DNA of 64,000 nt. It comes from Streptomyces radiopugnans (GTDB taxonomy: Bacteria > Actinomycetota > Actinomycetes > Streptomycetales > Streptomycetaceae). The stretch spans positions 930,001 to 994,000 of the forward strand of contig NZ_FOET01000001.1 in the NCBI RefSeq assembly GCF_900110735.1. Reading direction: 5' to 3'. Position numbers and translations under genes: made by a program. The notes under the pieces are model-generated. The model was given only the letters and a program-made list of their open reading frames with translations. It searched no databases and was not told the origin of the DNA. Of this stretch, positions 19,352 through 29,067 are shown one piece after another; within the stretch, counting starts at the first letter, position 1; the number at the start of each line of letters is the position of its first letter.

Positions 19352-20338
19352 ATGGACGTTTCCACGACCACCTGGGCGCTGACCATCGTCGGTCTGTGCG
19401 CCCTCATCGCCGTCGACTTCTTCATCGGCGGACGCAAGCCGCACGAGGTCTCCATCAAGGAGGCCGGCATCTGGACGATCGTCTGGGTCGTCCTGGCGAT
19501 CCTGTTCGGCATCGGGCTGTACGCCGTCGGAGAGGGGCGGGCGGCGAGCGAGTTCGCCGCGGGCTACATCACCGAGAAGTCGCTCAGCGTCGACAACCTC
19601 TTCGTCTTCGTGCTGATCATGGCGAAGTTCGCGGTGCCCACCATCTACCAGCAGCGCGTGCTGATGATCGGAGTGCTCATCGCACTGGTGATGCGCGCGA
19701 TCTTCATCGCGGCGGGCGCCGCGCTGATCTCCGCCTTCTCCTGGGTCTTCTTCATCTTCGGCGGCTTCCTCATCTGGACGGCCTGGAAGCTGGTGCGCGA
19801 GGCCCGCGCCGAGGCCGCGGGGCACGAGGAGGAGGCGTACGAGGAGAACCGCCTGCTGAAGATGGTCGAGCGGCGCTTCCCCTCCACCTCCCAGTACCAC
19901 GGCACCAAGCTGTTCGTCGTCGAGAACGGCAAGCGGCTGATGACGCCGATGCTGATCGTCATGCTGGCCATCGGCAGCACGGACCTGCTGTTCGCCCTGG
20001 ACTCCATCCCGGCGATCTTCGGCCTGACCCAGGACCCGTACATCGTCTTCACCGCCAACGCCTTCGCCCTGATGGGCCTGCGCCAGCTCTACTTCCTCAT
20101 CGGCGGACTGCTCAAGAGGCTGGTGCACCTGTCCTACGGGCTGTCGATCATCCTCGGCTTCATCGGCGTCAAGCTGGTGCTGCACGCCCTCCACGAGCAG
20201 GGCGTGCACGTCCCGGAGATCTCCACCCCGGTGTCGCTGGCCGTCATCTGCGGTGTTCTGGTCGTCACGACGATCACCAGCCTGCGTGCGTCCCGGAAGC
20301 TGCTGCGCGAGGAGGAGCAGGCCGCGCCGCGCGACTGA
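19352..20338 (+). CDS. TerC family integral membrane protein (probable metal exporter)
   Basis: 328 residues with about 8-9 membrane helices. Family signatures: the acidic intramembrane ALIAVDFFIGG, KSLSVDNLFVFVLIM, and IGSTDLLFALDSIPAIFGLTQDPYIVFTANAFALMGLRQLYF. TerC proteins (for example Alx, YkoY) export Mn2+ or load metals for secreted enzymes, and others confer tellurite resistance. The yybP-ykoY riboswitch upstream argues for Mn2+. ATG 19352 has CCGGAGG at 8 bases, the site the riboswitch can mask. It converges on the next gene across a hairpin. Confidence 0.95.
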   Translation: MDVSTTTWALTIVGLCALIAVDFFIGGRKPHEVSIKEAGIWTIVWVVLAILFGIGLYAVGEGRAASEFAAGYITEKSLSVDNLFVFVLIMAKFAVPTIYQQRVLMIGVLIALVMRAIFIAAGAALISAFSWVFFIFGGFLIWTAWKLVREARAEAAGHEEEAYEENRLLKMVERRFPSTSQYHGTKLFVVENGKRLMTPMLIVMLAIGSTDLLFALDSIPAIFGLTQDPYIVFTANAFALMGLRQLYFLIGGLLKRLVHLSYGLSIILGFIGVKLVLHALHEQGVHVPEISTPVSLAVICGVLVVTTITSLRASRKLLREEEQAAPRD

Positions 20339-20354
20339 GCCGGCCCCTCCCGAA

Positions 20355-20394
20355 GCGGCGGTACGGCCGGCCTCACGCCCGGCCGTACCGCCGC
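20355..20394. terminator. Bidirectional hairpin between convergent genes
   Basis: A 16-bp perfect stem (GCGGCGGTACGGCCGG at 20355-20370; complement 20379-20394) with an 8-nt loop, filling most of the 62-bp gap between TerC and the phosphodiester glycosidase gene. Confidence 0.75.
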
Positions 20395-20400
20395 CGCGCG

Positions 20401-23400
20401 TCACCGCACCACCGCGACCCGCTGCTCCCGCCGCTCACCGCTCACGGCCACCGCCACGGTCACCGTTCCCGGCCGCAGCCCCGTCAGGGTGCCCGCCACC
20501 GGGTCGAGGAAGGCGACGCAGCCCGCCCGTGCCCGCGCCCGCTCCGCGTCCCCGGTGCACAGACCCCGCGAGCCGGTCCAGTCCGCGCTCAGCGGCCAGC
20601 CCACCGGCACCGTACGCGCCGAGCTCCCGCCGCCCTGGACGACCGCCGCGGAGACCCTCCCCGGCGCACCGCCCGCCGCCACGGAATCGGGCGCGGTCAG
20701 CGAGAGCCCGTCCACATGGGCGCGGGTCTGGACCGAGATCCAGTCCCGGCCGGAGCCCTTGTCCACCCCCACCAGCGACCAGCCGCTGAAGCCGCCCTCG
20801 TCCGCGGGCGCGGCCGGTGCCTTGCCCGCGTTGCCGTTGACCAGGTACGGCACGCCGTCCACCCGGGAGGCGTGGAAGACGCCGACGTGCGCCCCGATGA
20901 ACGCCGCCCCCTTGCCGGTGCGGTGGCGGAAGTCGCCGAGCCAGTCCTCCAGGAGGTCCGCCTCCAGCCGGTCGGTCAGCCGGCTGCCCTGCTGCGGGGT
21001 CGGATCGCGCGGCGGTACGTGCGCCAGCACCACGACCGAGCCGATCCCCTCGTCCCGCGCGGCGGCGTCCAGGCGCTCCCGCAGCATCCGGATCTGCTCC
21101 CAGCCTCCGCCGCGCAGGGTCAGCGAGGAGGTGTCGAGGGTGATGAAGCGAGTGCCCTCGTGGTCGAAGGAGCGGTGTGCGTCGCCGAACTCCGCGCGGA
21201 AGTTCCCGATGGAGCCGCCCATCACCTCGTGGTTGCCCGGCACGTAGTACCAGGGCACCTCGTCGCCCAGCTCCTCGTCGAGCACCCGGCGGGCGAAGGC
21301 GAGGTCCCCGGGTGAGCCCTCGTCCACCCAGTCCCCGTTCACCACGGCGAAGTCGGGCCGGGCCGCCCTCACCTCCCGCAGGGTGCGCCGGGCCTTGCGC
21401 ACCGCCTCGCCGTCCGGATCGCGGGCGACGAACTGGGCGTCGGAGACCACCGCGAACCGCCAGTCGCGGGCGGCCGTGCCGGCGGCCGTCGAGATCAGCG
21501 GGTCCCGGTGGGGGCCGGAGGCAGGCAGGGCGACGTCCGGCGGGGTCCGGGCGGTCAGCCCGTCCAGGACGACCTCGCCGCGGTACAGCTCGCCGGGCCG
21601 GGTCTCGGCCAGGTAGAACCGCCGGACCTTCAGCGGATGGGCGACGCCCTCGGGCACCTCGAAGGTGATCTGCCGCCAGCCGGTCCAGGTGACGTGCGGG
21701 CCGCGCAGTATCTGCGAGGTGCCGGCGGCGTCGGTGAGGTGGAGCGAGGGCCAGGCGCCGTGTCCGTCGCCCCTGAGCCACAGGGTGAAGCTCTGCGGCT
21801 GGCCGGGGACGGGGATCTGCAGCGGGGGGTTGGCGTAGGCCGCGCGGGTCGCGGTGGACTGCGTGAAGTCGTACTCCATCCGCAGCCCGGTGCCGTCGTG
21901 CCCGGCGGGATCGGCGCTCAGGGAGCCGGAGGCGCGTGCGGCGCTGAAGGTCCACTGCCCGGCGTCGTCGAAGTGCGCCACCTCGCGGTCCGTCAGGCCC
22001 ACGGTGACGGCCAGGACCGTCTTCTTCCCCGCGACGGTCGCCCTGACCAGCCCGGAGGCGGACTCGGTGCCGTCGGTGGCGGCGACGGTGAATCCGCCGC
22101 GCGCCGGGTCGGGGTCGATGCGGAAGAGCGAGCGGTCGTAGTCGAGCGCCACGTCCGACGGCTCCACGGGGGCGCTGCGTCCCTCGGCGTCGAAGCCGGT
22201 GAACCCGAAGTGCGCCTCGACGCCGGGCCCGGGGAGCCCGACCCGTTCCCGGGAGGGGGCGATCCGCTCCAGCGCGCCCAGCACCGTCAGGGTGGTGGAG
22301 CCGCGGGCGTGACCGCGGCGCGCGACGACATCGGCCGTACCGGACGCGCGGGCGTGGAAGACACCGTCGCCGTCCACCCGGCCGACCTCGGGGCGGGAGC
22401 TGTGCCAGCGCGCGGCCGTCTGTGCCGGGCGTGCCGCCGGACCGTCGGCAGGGCCGTACGTCTCGTCGTGCCCCGCCGCGGTGAGCGCGCGGGTCAGACC
22501 GGGGAAGACCCGTTCCGGATGGCCGCCGGGCACATTGTCCGCCGAGGGGGCCTCGGTCGGCTCCGCGACCGTCTCCACCCAGAAGCCCTCCAGGCCTCCG
22601 CTGCCGTCGGGGGCGGTGACGGCCAGCCCGTTGGGGACCTCACGCTCGGAGCCGTCGGAAGGGCTGTTCTCCACCTGCGGGGTGTCCGAGCCGGGCTCGC
22701 GGGCGATCAGCGTCGAGGAGCCGCCGCCGTCGAGGTTGAGCGCGTTGTGGGCGCCCAGCTCGTCCATCATCAGGGCCAGTTCGGTGAGGGTGACGCCGCC
22801 GGACGCGGCCTGGCGGCCGTCCACGGTCAGTACGTGCATCGTGGAGCCGTCCCGGGAGAAGCCCACGGCGGTGCGGGGCGCGGCGGTGTTGTTGGGCCGT
22901 CCGTCCCAGTTCCGCGGTTCGCCGTCCTCGACCAGCACGCCGCGGCCGCCGACCGCGGTGCGGGGCATCTCGCCCCCGTCGGTACGCAGCCCGTACTCCC
23001 AGCTCACCGCGTCCCCCGGAGCCAGCGCGGCCAGGGCCTTCGCACCCGCGTCCCGGCCGAGCAGCACGGTCGTGCCCTCGGGGACCGGTCCGCTTCCGGG
23101 GGAGTCGTCCACGCCGGTGACCCGGCCGTCGGCGACGGTGACCTCGGCGACCTGCGACGCGCCGTCCACTGCCAGGGCGCGGTCTGCCGGGCCCCACCGG
23201 GTGTTGTAGGCGCCGATGCCGTCGGCGGGGACGTTCGCGGCGTTGTACGCGGCCAGCGGCTCGGTCCCGCCGGGCAGGGTGAGGGTGCCCTCGAAGTACA
23301 GGCCGAGGACACGGCCCGCGCCGTCCGCGCCGAAACCGGCCGCCTCATGGACGCCGGGGACGGGCGAGTGGGTGATCTCGCCGTCGTCCAGGCCCGGGCC

Positions 23401-23850
23401 GAGCGGGGCGCCGGTTTCGTTGATGTCGAAGAAGTCGGCGTTGAAGGCGGCCACGGTGCGGCGCCCGGGGCCGGGGTCGTGCGCGGTGGCCAGTTCGGAG
23501 ACGGTGGCGCGGTCGGAGACGGTGCCCGCCGACAGGTAGTCGACCTCCGCGCCGCCGCCGAGATCGACGCTGAGGGCGTCGGCGCGCAGCCACTTGTCCG
23601 GCTCCAGCCGGTCGAACGAGGTCAGTGTGGTGCCGGGTGCCACGGGCCGTACGGTGCGGGACAGCTCCATGCCGTCGTCGGCGGTGGAGGCGACGGAGGC
23701 GGTGCGTACGGGTGGGGAGGGCGAGGCGGGGGCGGAGGCTACGGGGACGGCGGCGACCGGTGGCGCCGACCCCAGCCCGAACGCGAGGAGGACGGCGAGG
23801 CCCACCGAGGCCCGACCGGAGGATCTTCTGCTCTGCGACCTTCGTGACAC
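20401..23850 (-). CDS. Secreted phosphodiester glycosidase / metallophosphoesterase fusion
   Basis: 1,149 residues with a signal peptide (about 1-37). The N-terminal half is a NAGPA-type phosphodiester glycosidase domain (VAAFNADFFDINETGAP near 120; ALNLDGGGSSTL near 370). Then come an Ig-like segment, a galactose-binding-like segment (about 650-770) and a calcineurin-like metallophosphatase (about 790-1050) with VVNGDW, PGNHE, LAHVPP and GAHVGVFH. Metal motif I reads SDAQF, so the usual His of D-x-H is Gln. A Big-like C-terminus ends the protein. Two phosphodiester-cleaving modules suggest extracellular glycan- or teichoic-acid-phosphate scavenging. GTG 23850 was chosen for the signal peptide; GTG 23862 is also possible. 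Confidence 0.85.
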   Translation of the reverse strand: MSRRSQSRRSSGRASVGLAVLLAFGLGSAPPVAAVPVASAPASPSPPVRTASVASTADDGMELSRTVRPVAPGTTLTSFDRLEPDKWLRADALSVDLGGGAEVDYLSAGTVSDRATVSELATAHDPGPGRRTVAAFNADFFDINETGAPLGPGLDDGEITHSPVPGVHEAAGFGADGAGRVLGLYFEGTLTLPGGTEPLAAYNAANVPADGIGAYNTRWGPADRALAVDGASQVAEVTVADGRVTGVDDSPGSGPVPEGTTVLLGRDAGAKALAALAPGDAVSWEYGLRTDGGEMPRTAVGGRGVLVEDGEPRNWDGRPNNTAAPRTAVGFSRDGSTMHVLTVDGRQAASGGVTLTELALMMDELGAHNALNLDGGGSSTLIAREPGSDTPQVENSPSDGSEREVPNGLAVTAPDGSGGLEGFWVETVAEPTEAPSADNVPGGHPERVFPGLTRALTAAGHDETYGPADGPAARPAQTAARWHSSRPEVGRVDGDGVFHARASGTADVVARRGHARGSTTLTVLGALERIAPSRERVGLPGPGVEAHFGFTGFDAEGRSAPVEPSDVALDYDRSLFRIDPDPARGGFTVAATDGTESASGLVRATVAGKKTVLAVTVGLTDREVAHFDDAGQWTFSAARASGSLSADPAGHDGTGLRMEYDFTQSTATRAAYANPPLQIPVPGQPQSFTLWLRGDGHGAWPSLHLTDAAGTSQILRGPHVTWTGWRQITFEVPEGVAHPLKVRRFYLAETRPGELYRGEVVLDGLTARTPPDVALPASGPHRDPLISTAAGTAARDWRFAVVSDAQFVARDPDGEAVRKARRTLREVRAARPDFAVVNGDWVDEGSPGDLAFARRVLDEELGDEVPWYYVPGNHEVMGGSIGNFRAEFGDAHRSFDHEGTRFITLDTSSLTLRGGGWEQIRMLRERLDAAARDEGIGSVVVLAHVPPRDPTPQQGSRLTDRLEADLLEDWLGDFRHRTGKGAAFIGAHVGVFHASRVDGVPYLVNGNAGKAPAAPADEGGFSGWSLVGVDKGSGRDWISVQTRAHVDGLSLTAPDSVAAGGAPGRVSAAVVQGGGSSARTVPVGWPLSADWTGSRGLCTGDAERARARAGCVAFLDPVAGTLTGLRPGTVTVAVAVSGERREQRVAVVR

Positions 23851-23963
23851 GACATCACCCACAGACGCTGCGAGAGAGCGCGCTTTTGCGCGTCCAGCGC
23901 CACAGGGTGGCAAGGCCGACCGGTCTACACCAGAGGGCGTGCGCGAACACCGCCGGAACAACA

Positions 23964-24011
23964 CGCGTTCCCCGTGCGTCCGTTGGACCGAACGGACGCA
24001 CGGGGAACGCG
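23964..24011 (-). terminator. 21-bp hairpin after the Rieske gene
   Basis: A perfect inverted repeat (CGCGTTCCCCGTGCGTCCGT from 23964, complement ending 24011) with a 6-nt loop. It lies beyond the stop of the minus-strand Rieske gene and would end the uvrA-Rieske transcript. Confidence 0.8.
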
Positions 24012-24057
24012 CGGAAGCGGAGCGGAGTACGCAGCCGGCCGACGGGGCCGGCCGTGC

Positions 24058-24489
24058 TCAGTCGCCGGGGCCGGCGACGAGTCTGCCGCCCTCCACCCTG
24101 ACCGGGACCGAGGGAAGAGGCGCGCCCGCCGGACCGGCCAGCACCTCGCCGCTGGTGGTGTCGAAGAGGCTGCCGTGACAGGTGCAGTCGGCCTCCAGCT
24201 CCTTGACCGAGGTCAGCACGCAGCCCGCGTGGGTGCACACCGCGCTGAACGCCCTGTACTCGCCTTCGGAGGGCTGCGAGACCACCAGTCTCTTCTCGCG
24301 GTACAGCCGGGCGCCGCCCACCGGTACGGCGTCGGCCGCGCCGAGGTCCACGGGTGCGGTCGGGACCGCCGGGGCCCGCCCGCCGCCCCCGCCGGAGCAG
24401 GCGGTCAGGCCGAGACCCGCGGCTCCGGTGAGGGCCACGCCGCACAGCACGGTACGGCGGGCGGGGGAGCCGGGAGAGCTGTCGCTCAT
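24058..24489 (-). CDS. Rieske (2Fe-2S) protein, Tat-type lipoprotein
   Basis: 143 residues. The N-terminus (SPARRTVLCGVALTGAAGL then TACSGG) combines a twin-arginine signal with a lipobox. A Gly-rich linker leads to a Rieske domain with both cluster motifs, CTHAGC and CTCHGS (C-x-H and C-x2-H), followed by the usual FDTTSGEVLAGPA. It would be an exported electron-transfer protein; the partner is unknown. ATG 24489 has GAGAGGAG upstream. It starts 23 bases after the uvrA stop and so is co-transcribed with uvrA. Confidence 0.92.
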   Translation of the reverse strand: MSDSSPGSPARRTVLCGVALTGAAGLGLTACSGGGGGRAPAVPTAPVDLGAADAVPVGGARLYREKRLVVSQPSEGEYRAFSAVCTHAGCVLTSVKELEADCTCHGSLFDTTSGEVLAGPAGAPLPSVPVRVEGGRLVAGPGD

Positions 24490-24512
24490 GGTCGTGTTCT
24501 CCTCTCGGCCGC

Positions 24513-27359
24513 TCACGGCCTCAGCGGCAGGACGTCCTGGAGGAACTTGCCGGTGTGGCTCTCCGGCACCACCGCGACCTGCTCCGGGGTGCCCTGGGCG
24601 ACGACCGTGCCGCCGCCGCTGCCGCCCTCCGGGCCCATGTCCACGACCCAGTCCGCCGTCTTGACCACATCGAGGTTGTGCTCGATGACGATCACCGTGT
24701 TGCCCTTGTCCACCAGCCCGGACAGCACCTCGATCAGCTTGCTGATGTCCTCGAAGTGCAGACCGGTGGTCGGCTCGTCCAGGACGTAGACGGTACGGCC
24801 GGTGGAACGCTTCTGGAGTTCCGAGGCGAGCTTCACGCGCTGCGCCTCGCCGCCGGAGAGCGTGGTGGCGGGCTGGCCGAGCCGCACGTAGCCCAGACCG
24901 ACGTCGTTGAGGGTGCGCAGGTGGCGGGCGATGGCGGGCACCGCCTCGAAGAACCCCAGCGCCTCCTCGATCGGCATGTCCAGCACCTCGGCGATGGACT
25001 TGCCCTTGTAGTGCACCTCCAGGGTCTCCCGGTTGTAGCGCGCGCCGTGGCAGACCTCGCACGGCACGTACACGTCCGGCAGGAAGTTCATCTCGATCTT
25101 GATCGTGCCGTCGCCGGAGCAGTTCTCGCAGCGGCCGCCCTTGACGTTGAAGGAGAAGCGCCCCGGCAGGTAGCCGCGGACCTTCGCCTCCGTCGTCTCC
25201 GCGAACAGCCGGCGCACATGGTCGAAGACGCCCGTGTACGTGGCCGGATTGGAGCGGGGGGTACGGCCGATGGGGGACTGGTCGACGTGCACGACCTTGT
25301 CCACGTTCTCGTCGCCCTCCACCCGCACATGCCGCCCCGGCACCGACTTCGCGCCGTTCAGCTCGCGGGCCAGGTGGGTGTAGAGGATGTCGTTGACCAG
25401 GGTGGACTTGCCCGAGCCGGAGACGCCCGTGACCGCGGTGAACACCCCCAGCGGGAACGACACGTCGATGTTGCGCAGGTTGTTCTCCTTGGCGCCGCGG
25501 ACGGTCAGCATCCGCTTGCGGTCCACCGGGCGGCGCTTCTCCGGGGTCGGGATGGCCCTCCGCCCCGACAGGTACTGCCCGGTCACCGACTCCTCGTTGG
25601 CCAGCAGTTCCTTCAGCGGACCGCTGTGCACCACCTTGCCGCCGTGCTCGCCCGCGCCCGGACCGATGTCCACCACCCAGTCGGAGGTCTTGATGGTGTC
25701 CTCGTCGTGCTCGACGACGATCAGGGTGTTGCCCATGTCCCGCAGCCGCACCAGGGTCTCGATCAGCCGGTGGTTGTCGCGCTGGTGCAGGCCGATGGAC
25801 GGCTCGTCCAGCACGTAGAGCACGCCCACCAGGCCGGAGCCGATCTGGGTCGCCAGCCGGATGCGCTGCGCCTCGCCGCCCGAGAGCGTCCCGGCGGCGC
25901 GGTTGAGGGAGAGGTAGTCCAGGCCGACGTCGACCAGGAACCGCAGCCGCTCGTTGACCTCCTTCAGGACCCGCTCGGCGATGGCCTTCTCGCGCTCGCT
26001 GAGCTCCATGGCGCTCAGGAAGTCGGCGCACTCGCTGATCGACATCGCGGAGATCTCGGCGATCGACTTCCCCTGCACCGTCACGGCCAGGACGATCGGC
26101 TTGAGCCGCGTGCCCTCGCAGGAGGGGCAGGGCACCTCGCGCATGTAGCCCTCGAAGCGCTCCCGGCTGGAGTCCGTCTCCGCCTCCGAGTGCCGCCGCC
26201 TGACGAACGGGACCGCGCCCTCGAAGGCCGTGGTGTACGACCGCTCCCGCCCGTAGCGGTTGCGGTAGCGGACCTCGATCTGCGTCCGGTGGCCGTTGAG
26301 CAGGGCCTTCCTCGCGCGCTGCGGCAGGCCGCTGAAGGGGATGTCGGTGCGGAACCCGAGCGCGTCGGCCAGGGCACCGATCAGCCGCCCGAAGTACTCC
26401 TTGCTGTGCCCGTGAGACCAGGGGTGGATCGCGCCCTCGTCCAGCGACTTGTCCGGGTCGGGGACGACCAGCTCCGGATCCACCTCCATGCGGGTGCCGA
26501 TGCCGCTGCACTCCGGGCAGGCGCCGAAGGGGGAGTTGAAGGAGAACGAGCGCGGCTCCAGCTCCTCGAACGACAGGTCGTCGTAGGGGCAGTACAGGTG
26601 CTCGGAGTACATCCGCTCGCGCTGCGGGTCGTCCTCGTCCAGGTCGACGAAGTCGAGGACCACCATGCCGCCGGAGAGGCCGAGCGCGGTCTCGACGGAG
26701 TCGGTCAGCCGCCGCTTGGCGCTCTCCTTGACCGTCAGGCGGTCGACGACCACCTCGATGGTGTGCTTCTCCTGCTTCTTCAGCTTCGGCGGGTCGGAGA
26801 GCTGGACCGTGGTGCCGTCCACCCGGGCGCGGCTGTAGCCCTTGGTCTGCAGCTCGGCGAAGAGGTCGGTGAACTCGCCCTTGCGCTGGCGCACCAGCGG
26901 GGAGAGGACCTGGAAGCGGCTGCCCTCCGTCAGCGAGAGCACCTTGTCCACGATCGCCTGCGGGGACTGCCGGGCGATCGGGCGCCCGCACTCGGGGCAG
27001 TGCGGCTTGCCGACCCGCGCGAACAGCAGCCGCAGGTAGTCGTAGACCTCCGTGATGGTGCCGACCGTCGAGCGGGGGTTGCGGGAGGTGGACTTCTGGT
27101 CGATGGAGACCGCCGGGGACAGTCCCTCGATGAAGTCCACGTCCGGCTTGTCCATCTGTCCCAGGAACTGCCGGGCGTAGGAGGACAGCGACTCCACGTA
27201 GCGACGCTGCCCCTCGGCGAAGATGGTGTCGAAGGCGAGCGAGGACTTGCCCGACCCCGACAGCCCGGTGAAGACGATGAGGGAGTCGCGGGGGAGGTCG
27301 AGCGAGACGTTCTTGAGATTGTGCTCGCGAGCCCCACGGACGATGAGACGGTCGGCCAC
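24513..27359 (-). CDS. uvrA: Excinuclease ABC subunit A
   Basis: 948 residues with two ABC ATPase halves. Walker [13 protein letters not shown] is near 30 and [13 protein letters not shown] near 650. There are two signature/Walker B regions ([46 protein letters not shown]) and three CxxC zinc modules ([21 protein letters not shown]). UvrA scans DNA for lesions and loads UvrB. GTG 27359 ([15 protein letters not shown]) has AAAGGTG upstream. I found no clear SOS box or PafBC-type site in the 189-bp divergent region, unlike uvrB and uvrC. Confidence 0.98.
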   Translation of the reverse strand: MADRLIVRGAREHNLKNVSLDLPRDSLIVFTGLSGSGKSSLAFDTIFAEGQRRYVESLSSYARQFLGQMDKPDVDFIEGLSPAVSIDQKSTSRNPRSTVGTITEVYDYLRLLFARVGKPHCPECGRPIARQSPQAIVDKVLSLTEGSRFQVLSPLVRQRKGEFTDLFAELQTKGYSRARVDGTTVQLSDPPKLKKQEKHTIEVVVDRLTVKESAKRRLTDSVETALGLSGGMVVLDFVDLDEDDPQRERMYSEHLYCPYDDLSFEELEPRSFSFNSPFGACPECSGIGTRMEVDPELVVPDPDKSLDEGAIHPWSHGHSKEYFGRLIGALADALGFRTDIPFSGLPQRARKALLNGHRTQIEVRYRNRYGRERSYTTAFEGAVPFVRRRHSEAETDSSRERFEGYMREVPCPSCEGTRLKPIVLAVTVQGKSIAEISAMSISECADFLSAMELSEREKAIAERVLKEVNERLRFLVDVGLDYLSLNRAAGTLSGGEAQRIRLATQIGSGLVGVLYVLDEPSIGLHQRDNHRLIETLVRLRDMGNTLIVVEHDEDTIKTSDWVVDIGPGAGEHGGKVVHSGPLKELLANEESVTGQYLSGRRAIPTPEKRRPVDRKRMLTVRGAKENNLRNIDVSFPLGVFTAVTGVSGSGKSTLVNDILYTHLARELNGAKSVPGRHVRVEGDENVDKVVHVDQSPIGRTPRSNPATYTGVFDHVRRLFAETTEAKVRGYLPGRFSFNVKGGRCENCSGDGTIKIEMNFLPDVYVPCEVCHGARYNRETLEVHYKGKSIAEVLDMPIEEALGFFEAVPAIARHLRTLNDVGLGYVRLGQPATTLSGGEAQRVKLASELQKRSTGRTVYVLDEPTTGLHFEDISKLIEVLSGLVDKGNTVIVIEHNLDVVKTADWVVDMGPEGGSGGGTVVAQGTPEQVAVVPESHTGKFLQDVLPLRP

Positions 27360-27548
27360 GCCGATTGGCACCTTTCGTGTGGGATGTAGGGGGCCGGACG
27401 CCTGCCCGGAGCCCCTGCCCAAGGGTATGGGGTAGCGCCGCCGTGGTGTCGTGCCCGGGGCGCATCGCGAGCCTATAGCACGTGCATTCGATTTACGGGT
27501 CTTCCTCTTCTCCTTCACCCGAAGGAGTGGTGGGGATAGCTTTGGATC

Positions 27549-28283
27549 ATGACTGTGCCTGCCGCCGGCTCCGCCGGCCCCACCGCCGATCCGGTCGCCG
27601 ACACCGCCGCCCTGCGGGAGTCCACCGACCGTCTCCTGACCGCCCTGCGGAAGCTGGACGACGCCGCCCTGGCCGCCCCCTCGAAGCTGCCGGGCTGGAC
27701 CCGCGGCCATGTCCTCGCCCACCTCGCCCGCAACGCCGACGCCCTGGTCAACGTGCTGGCCGGCCGCCCCATGTACCTCAGCGCCGAGGCCCGCGAGGCC
27801 GACATCGAGCGCGACGCCCCCCGCCCCCTGGCGGCCCAGCTGGAGGACCTGCGCACCAGCGCCGCCCGCCTGGACGAGGCGATGGCCCGGCTCACCGGCG
27901 AGCAGTGGGGCGCCACCGTCGAACTGCGCAACGGCGTCACCGACCTCGCCTCCTCCCTCCCCTTCCGCCGCCGGATCGAGGTCGAGCTGCACCACGTCGA
28001 CCTCGGCATCGGCTACGGCCTGGAGGACATGCCCGCCTCCTTCACCGACCGCGAGCTGGAGAACATGGCCAGGCGGTTCGCGGGGCACCCCGGGGTGGAA
28101 CCCGTGGAGATGAGGGTGGAGGACGGCCGGGTCCTGCGCACGGGCCGCGAGGCCGGGCAGGAGGAGAGGGCGGTGACCGTCGCCGGCTCGCCCACCGCGC
28201 TCGTCGGCTGGCTCACGGGCCGCACCGACGGCACCGGACTCACCGCCTCCGGGGCAGTCCTGCCCGCGCTGCCGCCCCTCTGA
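27549..28283 (+). CDS. Maleylpyruvate isomerase-family (mycothiol-dependent type) protein
   Basis: 244 residues of the DinB/MDMPI superfamily. The N-terminal four-helix region carries [20 protein letters not shown], the later metal-ligand area reads [16 protein letters not shown], and a small C-terminal alpha/beta domain follows. Relatives use mycothiol as cofactor in isomerase, S-transferase or detoxification reactions; the substrate is unknown. ATG 27549 lies 6 bases after TAGCTT (27537-27542) with no SD, so the mRNA is probably leaderless. It is divergent from uvrA. Confidence 0.82.
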   Translation: MTVPAAGSAGPTADPVADTAALRESTDRLLTALRKLDDAALAAPSKLPGWTRGHVLAHLARNADALVNVLAGRPMYLSAEAREADIERDAPRPLAAQLEDLRTSAARLDEAMARLTGEQWGATVELRNGVTDLASSLPFRRRIEVELHHVDLGIGYGLEDMPASFTDRELENMARRFAGHPGVEPVEMRVEDGRVLRTGREAGQEERAVTVAGSPTALVGWLTGRTDGTGLTASGAVLPALPPL

Positions 28284-28331
28284 CACACTGATCGCCGCCC
28301 GCGCCCCCTCCCGGAAGGAGCCGCAGAACCC

Positions 28332-28988
28332 ATGCCGTACACAGGAAAAGTCGCGGTCGGCGGTCCGCCGGACGTCCACGAGCTGACCGACCTGGTGATC
28401 TCCAAGGTGGCGGTCGGCCCCATGGAGAACAACGCCTACCTGCTGCGCTGCCGCGCCACCGGCGAACAGCTCATGATCGACGCGGCCAACGAACCCGACA
28501 CCCTGCTGAGCCTCATCGGCGAGGACGGCATCGGCGCCGTCGTCACCACCCACCGGCACGGCGACCACTGGCAGGCGCTCGACACCGTCGTCCAGGCCAC
28601 CGACGCGCGCACCTACGCCGGACGCTACGACGCCGAGGGCATCCCGGTGCCCACCGACGTGCCCCTGGAGGACGGCGATGCCGTGACCGTCGGCCGCATC
28701 ACGCTCACCGCCCGCCACCTGCGGGGCCACACCCCCGGCTCCATCGCCCTGGTCTACGACGACCCCCACGGCCATCCGCACCTGTTCACCGGCGACTGCC
28801 TCTTCCCCGGCGGCGTCGGCAACACCCACGGCGACGCCGAGGCGTTCACCGCCCTGCTGAACGACGTGGAGGCCAAGCTCTTCGGCGAGCTCCCCGACGA
28901 GACCTGGGTCTACCCCGGCCACGGCGCCGACACCACCCTGGGCGCCGAGCGCCCGCACCTGGCGGAGTGGCGCGAGCGCGGCTGGTGA
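28332..28988 (+). CDS. MBL-fold metallo-hydrolase
   Basis: 218 residues of the glyoxalase-II-like metallo-beta-lactamase fold: THRHGDHW (His/His/Asp/His zinc site), [27 protein letters not shown] (bridging Asp) and [12 protein letters not shown] (last His). It probably hydrolyses a thioester or related bond, and its neighbour suggests thiol metabolism. ATG 28332 has GGAAGGAG about 10 bases upstream and lies 49 bases after the MDMPI-family gene, so the two form a likely operon. Confidence 0.88.
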   Translation: MPYTGKVAVGGPPDVHELTDLVISKVAVGPMENNAYLLRCRATGEQLMIDAANEPDTLLSLIGEDGIGAVVTTHRHGDHWQALDTVVQATDARTYAGRYDAEGIPVPTDVPLEDGDAVTVGRITLTARHLRGHTPGSIALVYDDPHGHPHLFTGDCLFPGGVGNTHGDAEAFTALLNDVEAKLFGELPDETWVYPGHGADTTLGAERPHLAEWRERGW

Positions 28989-29037
28989 CGGGCCCCGCGC
29001 GGCGTGCGGCGGCGGGGCGCGCCGCCGGCGGCCCTGC

Positions 29038-29060
29038 GTGTCGTACGCCGCCAGTAAGGT
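29038..29060 (+). promoter_or_regulatory. Promoter of uvrC (PafBC-like), leaderless
   Basis: GTGTCGTA at 29038-29045 and TAAGGT at 29055-29060, with the same 17-base offset as the uvrB promoter. The predicted RNA start (about 29067) is at ATG 29068. The match to TTGTCRGT is partial. Confidence 0.45.
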
Positions 29061-29067
29061 GGGCGCC

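Noticed and set aside
27360..27548. LexA-type SOS box in the uvrA divergent region
   Set aside because: The closest string (TCGAAT...GCTATA on the minus strand) does not match the actinobacterial TCGAAC-N4-GTTCGA palindrome.
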